Source: an uncultured Altererythrobacter sp. (GTDB lineage Bacteria; Pseudomonadota; Alphaproteobacteria; Sphingomonadales; Sphingomonadaceae). Taken from it: a stretch of DNA of 64,000 nucleotides. The notes below the pieces were generated by a model. That model saw only the letters and a program-made list of their open reading frames with translations, made no database searches and was not told the DNA's origin. Location: contig CAJXNC010000001.1 in NCBI GenBank assembly GCA_913056125.1, positions 1 through 64,000 on the forward strand, written 5' to 3'. Of this stretch, positions 28,166 through 37,993 are shown in pieces (the stretch's first letter is position 1; every line of letters begins with the position of its first letter). The position numbers and the translations under genes were made by a program.

Positions 28166-29428
28166 ATGTCAAATCCCGCCGCACATTCCGACTCGCTGCC
28201 ATTGGGCAAGCGCGAGCTGATCGTGCTGCTGGCCCTGCTGATGAGCCTCAATGCGCTGTCGATCGACGCCATGCTCCCTGCTCTGGACGAGATGGCAGCG
28301 GAACTGGGCGTGCTCGACGGAAACCGGCGCCAGCTGATCGTTGCGGTCTACACGATCACCATGGGGCTGGGTTGCCTGATCCCCGGCTCCTATGCTGATC
28401 GCTACGGGCGCAGGCCGATCCTGCTTTTCTCGCTGATTGCCTATTCCAGCCTCGCGCTGGTGGTGGCGGCGCTGACCCATTTCGAACTGCTCTTGTGGAT
28501 GCGCGGCATTGCCGGCCTGCTTTCCGCGGGCCTGATGGTCGCTCCCATGGCCATCGTGCGCGATCTTTACGAAGGCGATGCCATGGCCCGGCTGATGTCG
28601 ACCATCGCCGCGGTGTTCATCACCGTGCCGGTCGTCGCGCCGAGCTTCGGCCAGGCCGTTCTCACCGTGGGCGGGACATGGCACTGGATCTTCGTGATCC
28701 TCGCTTTCATTGGCGCGATCGCCGGTGTGTGGGTCTGGTTCCGCCTGCCCGAGACGCTCGCTCCGGAAAAACGGCAGGAGATCATCGTTCCGGTAATCCT
28801 GCGCAACATGCATGCCGCGCTCGTGAACCGTCAGTCGATCGGTTATGTTTTCGGCACCATGCTCGTGATGGGCGGGGTGTTCGGCTATGTGAACACCGCG
28901 CAGCAGATCTACGAGCAGCATTTCGGGATCGACGCGGACACCTTCCCGATCCTGTTCGGCAGCACGGCGGCGATGATGGCGATTGCCAATATCGTCAATT
29001 CGCGCATCGTCATGCGCTTTGGCGCAAGGCGCGTTTCGCATACCGGCGTGCTGATCTTCATTGCCGTTTCCGCGACGCAGGTATGGGCCAGCCATTACCG
29101 CGCAGGCGACATCAACTGGTTCCTGCCGCTGACCGCGATCAACCTTGGCCTGCTTGGCTTCCTGGGCGCCAATTTCGGCTCCATTGCCATGCAGCCTTTT
29201 GCGCATATCGCCGGTTCGGCCTCCAGCGTGCAGACCTTCTTCCGCATGTTCGGCGCGGCCATGGTCGGCATGCTGATCGGCCAGGCCTATGACGGGACGG
29301 CCAAGCCTTTTGCGCTCGCGCTCTTGATCTGTTCGAGCTTGGCGTTGATGTTCGTACTTTATAGCGAGAAGGGACGGCTGTTCCGCCGCCTCAACGTCAA
29401 ACCTCCCAAGGAGCGTATTGTCCCGTGA
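28166..29428 (+). CDS. MFS efflux transporter, Bcr/CflA family
   Basis: A 420 aa, 12-helix major-facilitator protein. The motif GSYADRYGRRPILL between helices 2 and 3 and the short first loop (LNALSIDAMLPALDEMAAELG) fit the Bcr/CflA drug-efflux family. Substrate unknown. Its stop overlaps the GTG start of glpD, an unexpected pairing with no obvious functional link. Confidence 0.9.
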   Translation: MSNPAAHSDSLPLGKRELIVLLALLMSLNALSIDAMLPALDEMAAELGVLDGNRRQLIVAVYTITMGLGCLIPGSYADRYGRRPILLFSLIAYSSLALVVAALTHFELLLWMRGIAGLLSAGLMVAPMAIVRDLYEGDAMARLMSTIAAVFITVPVVAPSFGQAVLTVGGTWHWIFVILAFIGAIAGVWVWFRLPETLAPEKRQEIIVPVILRNMHAALVNRQSIGYVFGTMLVMGGVFGYVNTAQQIYEQHFGIDADTFPILFGSTAAMMAIANIVNSRIVMRFGARRVSHTGVLIFIAVSATQVWASHYRAGDINWFLPLTAINLGLLGFLGANFGSIAMQPFAHIAGSASSVQTFFRMFGAAMVGMLIGQAYDGTAKPFALALLICSSLALMFVLYSEKGRLFRRLNVKPPKERIVP

Positions 29429-30906
29429 GCGAACCGGCACTTTTCGACCTCATCGTCATCGGCGGCGGGGTGAATGGTGCAGGCGTGGCGCGCGATGCGG
29501 CAGGGCGCGGGGCGAGGGTCCTGCTGCTCGAAGCAGGGGACCTCGCCAGTGGCACGTCGAGCAAGTCGACCAAGCTGGTGCATGGCGGGCTGCGCTATCT
29601 CGAATATCGCGAGTTCGGCCTGGTACGCGAAGCGCTGAAGGAGCGGGACGTGCTGTGGGATATTGCCCCGCATATCGTGCGCCCCATGCGCTTCGTGCTG
29701 CCGGTCAGCCGTGCCATGCGCCCGCACTGGCAATTGCGCGCCGCGCTCAAGCTTTACGACACGATCGGCGGCAAGAGCGCCTTGCCCGGATCGCAGGCGA
29801 TCGAGCTGGCAGAGCATCGCGCGGGTGAGCCGCTCTTCGGGAACATGGCGCGCGGCTTTGAATATTCGGATTGCTGGGTCGATGATGCGCGGCTGGTCGT
29901 GCTCAACGCCGTCGATGCGAAGCGCAAGGGTGCGGAGGTCCGGACGCATGAAGCGGTCACCGGGCTTGGTCGAGAGGATGACGGTGATTGGCTCGTCCAC
30001 ACCGCCAAGGGACAGTATCGTGCCAAGGCGGTGGTCAATGCCGCCGGGCTGCAAGTGGACGAGCTGACCGGTCTGGCGGGCGAGAAGCCGCAGTATCGCA
30101 TTCGCCGCGTGCGTGGTTCGCATATCGTCGTGCCGCGCCTGTTCGAGCACAATTACCCCTACATCTTGCAGCAGCCCGATACGCGGATCTGCTTTGCCAT
30201 TCCCTATGAGGACAAGTTCACGCTGATCGGTACGACCGATGCCGATCACACCGGCTCGCTCGACACGCTCGAGCCCGACGAGGACGAGATCCGTTACCTG
30301 TGCGATGCTGTGAACCGATACTTCACGCGGCAGGTGACCCCCGCGGATATCGTCTGGTCCTATGCCGGGGTGCGGGCGCTGGTCGATGACGGATCGAGCA
30401 GGCCCGAAGCGGCAACGCGAGGCTACAAGCTCGTGCTGAGCGAGGAAAAGGCTGGTGCGCCCTTGCTCGGCATCTATGGCGGCAAGATCACCTCCTACCG
30501 CCATGTCGCCGAAGAGGTTGTGGACATGCTCGCCAAGCGCCTGCCTGCCCTGTCGGGCGAGGCCTGGACGGGCACCACGCCGCTGCCGGGCGGGGACTTT
30601 CCCAAGGATGCTTCCGGCCTGCTGCGCACCGAACTGCGCGCCGAATATCCCTTCCTCGATGATTTCACCATTGGCCGTATCTCGCGCGCCTATGGATTGG
30701 ACGCGGTTTACTGGCTGGGCGATGCGCAGGGCTGGGACGATCTGGGCCGCAATTTTGGCGCCGGACTGACCGAGGCGGAAGTGAACTATTTGCGCGAAGA
30801 GGAATGGGCGCAGACCGCCAAGGACATCCTCTGGCGGCGCAGCAAATTGGGCCTGCACATGGATGCTGGCGAACAGGTCGCATTGAAGGAGTTTTTGGGC
30901 GGCTAG
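29425..30906 (+). CDS. glpD: Aerobic glycerol-3-phosphate dehydrogenase
   Basis: A 493 aa FAD enzyme at the inner membrane that oxidises glycerol-3-phosphate to dihydroxyacetone phosphate and passes electrons to quinone. The FAD fold is LIVIGGGVNGAGVARDAAGRG (~9-29), with GTSSKSTKLVHGGLRYLE next. GTG start at 29425, overlapping the MFS stop (GTGA). Overlaps the convergent carboxylase gene by 4 nt. No glpK or glpF nearby. Confidence 0.94.
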   Translation: MSEPALFDLIVIGGGVNGAGVARDAAGRGARVLLLEAGDLASGTSSKSTKLVHGGLRYLEYREFGLVREALKERDVLWDIAPHIVRPMRFVLPVSRAMRPHWQLRAALKLYDTIGGKSALPGSQAIELAEHRAGEPLFGNMARGFEYSDCWVDDARLVVLNAVDAKRKGAEVRTHEAVTGLGREDDGDWLVHTAKGQYRAKAVVNAAGLQVDELTGLAGEKPQYRIRRVRGSHIVVPRLFEHNYPYILQQPDTRICFAIPYEDKFTLIGTTDADHTGSLDTLEPDEDEIRYLCDAVNRYFTRQVTPADIVWSYAGVRALVDDGSSRPEAATRGYKLVLSEEKAGAPLLGIYGGKITSYRHVAEEVVDMLAKRLPALSGEAWTGTTPLPGGDFPKDASGLLRTELRAEYPFLDDFTIGRISRAYGLDAVYWLGDAQGWDDLGRNFGAGLTEAEVNYLREEEWAQTAKDILWRRSKLGLHMDAGEQVALKEFLGG

Positions 30907-32825
30907 GCGTCCGCGCGTTTAACCCGGGCAAGCAACTGCTCGACCTGCACCTGCGCACCCTCGGTCACCTTGAATACCTCCACGGTACCCTTGAACGGCG
31001 CGGTGAGCGCATGCTCCATCTTCATTGCTTCGAGTACCAGGAGTCGCTGTCCCGCCTCGACCGCATCGCCCTCGGAGACGTGCACCGCGATCACCCTGCC
31101 TGGCATGGGCGCCAGGATGTCGCCATCTGCGGCGGAGGTGGTGCCGGTGCCGCGCGGCTGATGGTGCCGGAATTCGATGACTTCGCCCAAATGCAGCACA
31201 TGAGCGGGATATGGCCCAGCACCCCGGTAGTCGACCTTGTCCTGAACATCTGTATCCAGGTCGATGTCGTAAGTATTCCCTCGATCGTCTTCGACGATGA
31301 CCCTGTTTCGCCTGTCGCTGTTTAGGCGGAAGCCTATCGTTCCCTGCAGCAATCGGTCGGCAGGCGTGTCGTGGCGGGTGAATCCCTGAAATTCGAAGGC
31401 AATGTCGTCCGCTACGGAGATTGCCATCTCTTTTAGGGGAGTATCGAATTCCGTGAGTTCTTCTGAATGCCGTTCGAGGAAGGCTGTATCGAGCCTTGCT
31501 GCCAGAAAATCCGGGTGCAAGACTGCGCGGATAAGGAATGGAAGGTTCGACTTGAGCGGGTAGATCTCGATGCGCGTCAGCGCGGCAACCAATTGACCGA
31601 CCGCCTGCTGGCGATGTTCGCCGGAGGCAATGACCTTTCCTATCATTGGGTCAAAGTGGGGAGTTACTGTGTCACCGGCCTCATATCCACAGTCGTACCG
31701 CCAGCGGTCAAGATTCTCGACCGGCTTGCTGTAGATGAAGGAATCGATCTTCCCCGTGCTCGGCAGGAAGCCTTTGGCCGGGTCTTCGGCATAGAGACGC
31801 GCTTCGATGGCGTGTCCCGAAATGGTGATCTGGTCCTGCGCCAGCGGCAGGGATTCTCCGCTCGCCACGCGCAATTGCCATTCGACCAGATCGACGCCGG
31901 TGATCTCCTCGGTCACCGGGTGCTCGACCTGCAGCCGCGTGTTCATTTCCATGAAGAAGATGCCGTCGGCCGAGAGAGCTTCGCTGGCATCGGCGATGAA
32001 TTCGACCGTTCCCGCGCCGACAAAATCGACCGCCTTCGCAGCCCGAACCGCAGCAGAACAGATCGCTTCGCGCGTCTCGGCATCCATGCCAGGAGCGGGC
32101 GCTTCCTCGATCACTTTCTGATGGCGGCGCTGGAGCGAGCAATCGCGCTCAAACAGGTGGACGACATTGCCATGCGTGTCGCCGAAGACCTGCACCTCGA
32201 TATGCCTTGGCGAGGTAATCCACTTTTCGAGGATAACATCCTCGTTGCCGAATGCAGCCTTGGCCTCACGCCTGCAAGATTCAAGATTTTCAAGGAATTG
32301 CTGCGCAGCATCGACCTTGCGCATGCCCTTGCCGCCACCGCCCGCCACGGCCTTGATCAGCACCGGGAAACCGATTTTCTCGGCTTCGGCCTTGAGCACG
32401 TCGGGTGACTGATCGGCGCCGTCATAGCCCGGCGTGACGGGCACGCCCGCCTCGCGCATCAGTCTCTTTGCTGCATCCTTCAGCCCCATCGCCTCGATGC
32501 TTTCGGGCCTTGGCCCGACCCAGATCAGCCCCGCCTCGGTCACCGCGCGGGCGAACTCGGCATTTTCCGACAGGAAGCCATAGCCCGGGTGGATCGCCTC
32601 GGCGCCTGCCTCCTTCGCCGCAGCCACGATTTTCTCGCCGCGCAAATAGGACTCGGTGGCAGGCGAGGGGCCGATATTCACCGCCTCGTCCGCCATGCGC
32701 ACATGTAGCGCGTGGGCATCGGCATCCGAATAGACGGCAATCGTGCGGATCCCCATGGCGCGCGCGGTGCGGATCACCCGGCAGGCAATCTCCCCGCGAT
32801 TGGCAATGAGGAGCGAGGCGATCAT
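30903..32825 (-). CDS. Biotin-dependent acyl-CoA carboxylase alpha subunit (methylcrotonyl-CoA type)
   Basis: A 640 aa protein with biotin carboxylase (LLIANRGEIACRVIRTARAMGI at the N-terminus, AVAGGGGKGMRKV ATP grasp, EMNTRLQVEHPVTE) and a C-terminal biotinyl domain with EAMKMEHAL (Lys is biotinylated). The middle BT-like linker and length best match 3-methylcrotonyl-CoA carboxylase alpha; acetyl/propionyl-CoA forms are possible. No beta subunit is in the window. Its ATG overlaps the crtB stop by 4 nt. Confidence 0.85.
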   Translation of the reverse strand: MIASLLIANRGEIACRVIRTARAMGIRTIAVYSDADAHALHVRMADEAVNIGPSPATESYLRGEKIVAAAKEAGAEAIHPGYGFLSENAEFARAVTEAGLIWVGPRPESIEAMGLKDAAKRLMREAGVPVTPGYDGADQSPDVLKAEAEKIGFPVLIKAVAGGGGKGMRKVDAAQQFLENLESCRREAKAAFGNEDVILEKWITSPRHIEVQVFGDTHGNVVHLFERDCSLQRRHQKVIEEAPAPGMDAETREAICSAAVRAAKAVDFVGAGTVEFIADASEALSADGIFFMEMNTRLQVEHPVTEEITGVDLVEWQLRVASGESLPLAQDQITISGHAIEARLYAEDPAKGFLPSTGKIDSFIYSKPVENLDRWRYDCGYEAGDTVTPHFDPMIGKVIASGEHRQQAVGQLVAALTRIEIYPLKSNLPFLIRAVLHPDFLAARLDTAFLERHSEELTEFDTPLKEMAISVADDIAFEFQGFTRHDTPADRLLQGTIGFRLNSDRRNRVIVEDDRGNTYDIDLDTDVQDKVDYRGAGPYPAHVLHLGEVIEFRHHQPRGTGTTSAADGDILAPMPGRVIAVHVSEGDAVEAGQRLLVLEAMKMEHALTAPFKGTVEVFKVTEGAQVQVEQLLARVKRADA

Positions 32826-33970
32826 GCCGATTCCGGGGGTGGCGTCGGTTTGGGGTTGGCCGGGGGATTCGCAGGCCGCACTTCCTCGTCGCGCAAGGGC
32901 GTTTGCGGGATCGGCGCGGGCGGGGCTTCCATGCGTGCCATGATCATCATCTCCCCTCTCGTCCAGCACGGCATCTTTTCGACCGGGTCAGGCTTGCGGA
33001 GGCTCTCGAAGAAGGCGGCGCGCACATGGTTCAGCTTGGCGAGCTTGGAGGTGTGCACGCGATGGTCCCAGGCATGTTCGCCCAACTCGCGGACCTCGCG
33101 GCCGATCGCACCGTAGATGCGCGCAGCGGAGATCACCGCCCAGCGATGGCGAAAGCGCAGCCGTGCCGCGCCGAGCCGAGCCGCCGCCTCATGCTGTTCG
33201 GCAAGGTCGACCAGCCGCTTGGCCAATTCGGCAAGCTTGGCGCGGTACATCGGCTTCATGTGCTGGCCGGGCGGGATGTCCATTTCGGCGAGCCATTCCA
33301 AGGGCAAATAGCAGCGACCCGCGGCGTCATCCTCCCAGATGTCGCGCGCGATATTGTTGAGCTGGAAGGCGAAGCCAAGGTCGCAGGCCCGGTCCAGCGT
33401 ATCGTGATCGTCGGCAGGAACGCCCATCACGCGCGCCATCATCACGCCGACAGCCCCCGCGACATGGAAGCAATAGCGCATCAAATCCGCCTCACTGCGC
33501 GGACGCCATCCGGCAGCGTCGAGCGCGAAACCGTCAATCACGTCATCGGCCATTTCGCGCGTCAGCCCGCATTCGGCGGCCACCTGCCCGAAAGCGTCGA
33601 ATGCCAATTCGGCAGTCGGCTGGCCGTCCAGCGCGCGGTGGGTGAGCACGCGGATCGCCTCGACCCGGTCCCTCGCATTGCTGTTATCGAGCGTCAGCGT
33701 GCCGCCATGGTCCTGCCCGTCGGCAATATCGTCGCAGCGGCGGCACCAGGCATAAAGCAGGTGCGCACGCTCGCGCGTGGTGCGGTCGAACAGCATGCTT
33801 GCTGCGGCAAAGCTCTTGCTGCCCTGCTCGATACTCTGTCGTGCCTTCTCTACCAACACGGCCCGCGACCGGCCGCCGCCGCTCTGGCGCGGTGTCTCGC
33901 GCAGATGCCGCGAGGGCGTGAGTGTGCGCTCGCGCTTGCTCCCGAGCTTGCCCTGTCGCGGCGGCCTCAC
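32822..33970 (-). CDS. crtB: Phytoene synthase
   Basis: Joins two geranylgeranyl diphosphates to phytoene. DDIADGQDH (~80-88) and NNIARDIWEDDAAGRCYLP are the two aspartate-rich motifs; GSKSFAAASMLF is the N-terminal landmark. GTG at 33970 (382 aa) overlaps the upstream LOG gene stop (GTGA) but gives ~40 extra basic residues; a later start near the SIEQGSKSF region is possible. The C-terminus carries a Pro-rich tail. Operon order crtY-crtI-LOG-crtB. Confidence 0.93.
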   Translation of the reverse strand: MRPPRQGKLGSKRERTLTPSRHLRETPRQSGGGRSRAVLVEKARQSIEQGSKSFAAASMLFDRTTRERAHLLYAWCRRCDDIADGQDHGGTLTLDNSNARDRVEAIRVLTHRALDGQPTAELAFDAFGQVAAECGLTREMADDVIDGFALDAAGWRPRSEADLMRYCFHVAGAVGVMMARVMGVPADDHDTLDRACDLGFAFQLNNIARDIWEDDAAGRCYLPLEWLAEMDIPPGQHMKPMYRAKLAELAKRLVDLAEQHEAAARLGAARLRFRHRWAVISAARIYGAIGREVRELGEHAWDHRVHTSKLAKLNHVRAAFFESLRKPDPVEKMPCWTRGEMMIMARMEAPPAPIPQTPLRDEEVRPANPPANPKPTPPPESA

Positions 33971-34557
33971 AGATCTTCCTTGCGCATTTGCAGTACGTTC
34001 GTGGCGGGCGTGAAATTGGCCATCTTGTCCAGCAATTCGGGCAGGGTCGGCGCAGCGATCACGATGCCGCGATGCGCCTCGCGCACGAAGCCGGTCTCTG
34101 CCATTTTGCGGTTGAAGGCGAGCAGCATGTCGTAATAGCCGAAGGCGTTGAGCAGGCCGACGGGATTGGCGTGATAGCCGAGCTGTGCCCAGCTGACCGC
34201 CTCCCAGAGCTCATCCATCGTGCCCACGCCGCCGGGCAAGGTGATGAACCCGTCCGACAGATCGGTGAAGGCCTGCTTTCGCTGGTGCATGCCCGGGACG
34301 ACGTGCAGCTCGGTGCAATTACGGTTGGAGAGTTCGTGGCTTTCCAGCGCCTCGGGGATCACGCCGATCACCTCACCGCCTTCGGCCAGCGCTCCTTCGG
34401 CCAACGCACCCATCAGCCCGACCTTGCCGCCGCCATAGACGACGCCAATGCCTTGTTGTGCGAGGGTGGAGCCGACCTCCCTCGCCAATTCCAAGAAATG
34501 CGGCGCCGGCGAGGCGGAGCCGCAATAGACGGCGAGTCGATCAAATCGGCGCGACAT
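33967..34557 (-). CDS. LOG-family protein (TIGR00730), in the carotenoid operon
   Basis: A 196 aa Rossmann-type protein of the LOG family, whose members are nucleotide 5'-monophosphate phosphoribohydrolases (cytokinin-activating in plants). The motif PGGVGTMDELWE (~115) matches the family's PGGxGTxxE, and GGGKVGLMGALA is upstream. It lies between crtI (9 nt gap) and crtB (4 nt overlap), so it is surely cotranscribed with them; its role there is unknown. Confidence 0.9.
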   Translation of the reverse strand: MSRRFDRLAVYCGSASPAPHFLELAREVGSTLAQQGIGVVYGGGKVGLMGALAEGALAEGGEVIGVIPEALESHELSNRNCTELHVVPGMHQRKQAFTDLSDGFITLPGGVGTMDELWEAVSWAQLGYHANPVGLLNAFGYYDMLLAFNRKMAETGFVREAHRGIVIAAPTLPELLDKMANFTPATNVLQMRKEDL

Positions 34558-34566
34558 GCCGTGCTT

Positions 34567-36063
34567 CTAGCGCGACAAGTCCCCCACCATAAGCCCTGCC
34601 GTGGCCTTTGCGCTGCCGACGACCCCGGGAATGCCCGCGCCGGGATGCGTTCCCGCGCCGACGAGGTAGAGATTCTCGATCACATCGTCGCGATTATGGC
34701 CGCGGAACCACGCGCTTTGCGTCAGTACCGGCTCGAGGCTGAAGGCGCTGCCGAGATGGGCGTTGAGATCGCTGGCAAAGTCCTTGGGCGCATAATGGAA
34801 GCTGGTTACGATCCGGTCATGGATATCGGGGATCAGGCGGCGGCCAACTTCGTCGAGCACACGCTTTTCCAGCTCGGGACCAACCTTGTCCCAGTCGACC
34901 GCCAGCTTGCCGAGATGGGCGACGGGTACCAGTGCATAGAAGGTGCTTTTGCCCTCCGGCGCCATGCCCGGATCGGTCACGGTCGGGTGGTGGAGGTAGA
35001 TCGAAAAGTCTTCCGGCAGGACGCCGCGATCGTAAATGTCCTCCAGCAGTCCTTTGTAGCGCGGGCCGAACAGGATCATGTGGTGCGGGATGCCCGGCCA
35101 TGTGCCCTCGATCCCGAAATGGACGACGAACAGGCTGGGCGAGAAGGTCTTACGCGCGAGGCTCTTGGCATAGGCCTTGCCACGCTCGCTGCCTCCCAGC
35201 AGGTCGCGATAGGAATGCATGATGTCGGCATTGCTGGCCACCGCATCGAAACGCTGCGACCAGCCCGACTTGCAATGCACGGCAGAGGCGCGTTTGCCTT
35301 CGGTCTGGATGCGCGTGACGGGATCGCCGACGCGCATGGTTCCGCCGAGCCGTTCGAAATGGCGCACCATGCCGGCGATCAGGCGGTTGGTGCCGCCGCG
35401 CGTCCACCACACGCCGCCATCCTTCTCCAGCTTGTGGATCAGCGCGTAAATGCTGCTGGTCTTCATCGGATTGCCGCCGACCAGCAGCGTGTGGAAGCTC
35501 AATGCCTCGCGCAATTTCTCGTTGCGGACGAATTTGCTGACGATCGAATAGACGCTGCGCCAGGCCTGGTGCTTCATCAGCGCGGGCGCGGCCTTGATCA
35601 TGTCGCGGAAGTTGAGGAAGGGCACATTGCCCATCTTCAGGTAGCCTTCCTCGTAGACTGCAGCCGAATAGTCGAGGAACGCCTCGTAACCGGCGACATC
35701 GGCGGGATCGAGCTCGGCGATTTCCTTGCGCAGCGCCGGATCGTCATTCGAATAGTCGAAATTGGTCCCGTCGGGCCAGTTGAGCCGGTAAAAGGGCATG
35801 ACCGGCATCAGCTCGACATCGGCAGCCATGTCGTGGCCGGTCAGCTCCCACAATTCCTTCAGGCAATCGGGGTCGGTCACCACGGTCGGCCCGGCATCGA
35901 AAGTGAAGCCGTCTTTCTGCCAGAAATAGGCGCGGCCGCCGGGCTTGTCGCGTGCTTCGACCACCGTGGTGGCGATGCCGGCAGACTGCAGGCGAATGGC
36001 GAGCGCCATGCCGCCGAAACCGGAACCGATCACGCAGGCCGTGCGCCCTTCTGCGGAACTCAT
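34567..36063 (-). CDS. crtI: Phytoene desaturase
   Basis: A 498 aa FAD-dependent desaturase that turns phytoene into lycopene. FAD-binding VIGSGFGGMALAIRLQSAG near the N-terminus; TFDAGPTVVTDP and the C-terminal LYLVGAGTHPGAGIPGV are CrtI landmarks. Start overlaps the crtY stop by 4 nt. Confidence 0.95.
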   Translation of the reverse strand: MSSAEGRTACVIGSGFGGMALAIRLQSAGIATTVVEARDKPGGRAYFWQKDGFTFDAGPTVVTDPDCLKELWELTGHDMAADVELMPVMPFYRLNWPDGTNFDYSNDDPALRKEIAELDPADVAGYEAFLDYSAAVYEEGYLKMGNVPFLNFRDMIKAAPALMKHQAWRSVYSIVSKFVRNEKLREALSFHTLLVGGNPMKTSSIYALIHKLEKDGGVWWTRGGTNRLIAGMVRHFERLGGTMRVGDPVTRIQTEGKRASAVHCKSGWSQRFDAVASNADIMHSYRDLLGGSERGKAYAKSLARKTFSPSLFVVHFGIEGTWPGIPHHMILFGPRYKGLLEDIYDRGVLPEDFSIYLHHPTVTDPGMAPEGKSTFYALVPVAHLGKLAVDWDKVGPELEKRVLDEVGRRLIPDIHDRIVTSFHYAPKDFASDLNAHLGSAFSLEPVLTQSAWFRGHNRDDVIENLYLVGAGTHPGAGIPGVVGSAKATAGLMVGDLSR

Positions 36064-37256
36064 GGGAGGAAATCCTTCTGTCTGTCGAGCAGGGGAGGCC
36101 TGCTGGAAAAGAGCGCGCCCAGCGCGCTACCGATGCCCACGGGCGGGCGGCCCACAAGGATGCGCACCTTGTCGGCCAATGTGGTGCGGCCCGAGTAAAA
36201 TCGTTCGATCAGCGGCTCAGGCAGGCGGTAGAAGCGCTGGAAGATCTTGAAACGCTGCTCGGGCTTGGCCGCGCCGAACAGCATGGAGCCGAGCAGGCGG
36301 TAGAAGCCCATGCGGTTCCAATGCTGCCGAGCGCGCGCCTCCATCATCACCGAAAGCTGTTCTCCGGGCAGGTCGGCATCTTCGGCTATGGCGAGCGCGG
36401 TTTCCACCGCAAAGGGCAGGGTGTAGCTGGTAAGCGGATGGGTGAAGCCGCCGCGTGCGCCCACCGTGGCCACACCGTCGATCCGGTGGGCGGCCTGGAA
36501 GCGTGCGAAATTGCCGCCGGTAATGACTGGCAGGACGCCGGTTTCGAAGCCCTCGATCGAGCCGTCCCAACCATGTTTGTTGCAGTAAGCATCGATCCGC
36601 GAAGACAGCGCCGAACGGTCGAGGAGGGGCGTGTCCTGGTAATAGGTGTCCTCGATGAAGAGGTCGTGCGAGCCGATCGGCAAGAGGTAGACGAAGCGGT
36701 ATCCGCCCAGCTGGGCAACGCGCGCGTCCATGATCACCGGCCGAGCAATGCCGTGCGCTGCGGCGGTTCGCAGATGACGGCCCATGAAGACCTGCCAGCC
36801 GCCGGTCAGGTCACCCGTGGGGGCAAAGCCGCGCGCATCTATCACGCTGCGAGCGGTGATCCGAGTGCCGTTGCGCAAGCTCACGCCTTCGGCATCGAGC
36901 TGGGCCACTTCGCGCCTGAGCACAACCGAATCTTCGGGCAGTTCGCGCATCAGCGCCGCAGCAAAATCGCTTGATCTGATCGAGTGATAGGGCGTGGAGA
37001 GCTGGCGGCGATAGCCAGGAAAGGCAACGTGATTGCCACCTTCCCAGCTGACCTTGCGGATCGGCGAAATCAGCTCCTCGCCTTGCGCGGTCAGGTCGCT
37101 GCCAAACCAGCTCCAGCGATGATTGCCCCCCAACGCTGGACCCGCCTCGATCAGCCGCACCGAGACTTCGGGGCGATAGCGGGCGAGGGCGAGGGCAATC
37201 AGACCGCCCGAGAGGCCTCCGCCGACAATGGCAATATCGCAAGTGCGCCCGCTCAT
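36060..37256 (-). CDS. crtY: Lycopene beta-cyclase
   Basis: A 398 aa CrtY-type cyclase producing beta-carotene. N-terminal AIVGGGLSGGLIALAL dinucleotide fold, then LIEAGPALGGNHRWSWF. First gene of crtY-crtI-LOG-crtB. No hydroxylase (crtZ/crtG) is seen in the window, so later xanthophyll steps must be elsewhere. Confidence 0.94.
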   Translation of the reverse strand: MSGRTCDIAIVGGGLSGGLIALALARYRPEVSVRLIEAGPALGGNHRWSWFGSDLTAQGEELISPIRKVSWEGGNHVAFPGYRRQLSTPYHSIRSSDFAAALMRELPEDSVVLRREVAQLDAEGVSLRNGTRITARSVIDARGFAPTGDLTGGWQVFMGRHLRTAAAHGIARPVIMDARVAQLGGYRFVYLLPIGSHDLFIEDTYYQDTPLLDRSALSSRIDAYCNKHGWDGSIEGFETGVLPVITGGNFARFQAAHRIDGVATVGARGGFTHPLTSYTLPFAVETALAIAEDADLPGEQLSVMMEARARQHWNRMGFYRLLGSMLFGAAKPEQRFKIFQRFYRLPEPLIERFYSGRTTLADKVRILVGRPPVGIGSALGALFSSRPPLLDRQKDFLP

Positions 37257-37369
37257 GGTTAGGCCTTAGCGGATTGCAGGTGTGGCGCAATCATGCCCGC
37301 AGGTCCGTATCGTGGAGGAACGGCCGCGCCGGCTTGCCAGCTGACAAAACTGCTCCAGTATGCGCATCC

Positions 37370-37957
37370 ATGAAGGTTCTATACCCGCATCGGCGCGCCA
37401 TCATCGCTTCGCTTGCCACTTTCGTGCTGGCAGTTGCGATCCTGTTCGCCATGGACCGCCCGCCGATCTGCGAATGCGGGACGATCAAGCTGTGGCACGG
37501 CGTGGTGCAAAGTTCCGAGAACAGCCAGCATATTACGGACTGGTATGCTCCCAGCCATTTCACGCATGGCTTGATCATGGCGGGCGTGGCCTGGCTGCTT
37601 TGGGTCAAATGGGGCCTGTTCGGCGGCAAGCCGCAGCAATGGGCGCTGCCGATTGCCGTGTTCGTGGAGGCCGCATGGGAGATCGCCGAAAACACGCCCA
37701 TGGTCATCAACCGCTATCGCGAAGTGACGATCAGTTGGGGCTATTCGGGTGACAGCATTCTCAATTCAGCTGCCGATATCGGCTGGATGACGATCGGCTT
37801 CCTTATTGCCCTGCGACTGCCATGGTGGGCGAGCGCCGCGCTGGGCATCTTCCTGGAATTGCTCGCACTTGCGGTAATTCGCGACAACCTCACGCTAAAT
37901 GTGATAATGTTGTTGTTTCCGGTGGAAGCTATTGCCGAGTGGCAGGCTGCCGGCTGA
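37370..37957 (+). CDS. UPF0314/DUF2585 membrane protein
   Basis: A 195 aa alphaproteobacterial membrane protein with about five helices. Features of the family: WHGVVQSSENSQHITDWYAPSHFTHGL and EAAWEIAENTPMVINRYR. Function unknown. Start MKVLYPHRR at 37370; the frame is open further upstream without a membrane-protein-like sequence. Confidence 0.85.
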   Translation: MKVLYPHRRAIIASLATFVLAVAILFAMDRPPICECGTIKLWHGVVQSSENSQHITDWYAPSHFTHGLIMAGVAWLLWVKWGLFGGKPQQWALPIAVFVEAAWEIAENTPMVINRYREVTISWGYSGDSILNSAADIGWMTIGFLIALRLPWWASAALGIFLELLALAVIRDNLTLNVIMLLFPVEAIAEWQAAG

Positions 37958-37993
37958 TCCGGAACCGCTTGGCCGGGCAAGGGTTTGCTCGAT

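Noticed and set aside
33922-36198. 758-codon plus-strand frame across LOG and crtI
   Set aside because: Spans two well-identified minus-strand genes; composition artefact of codon bias.
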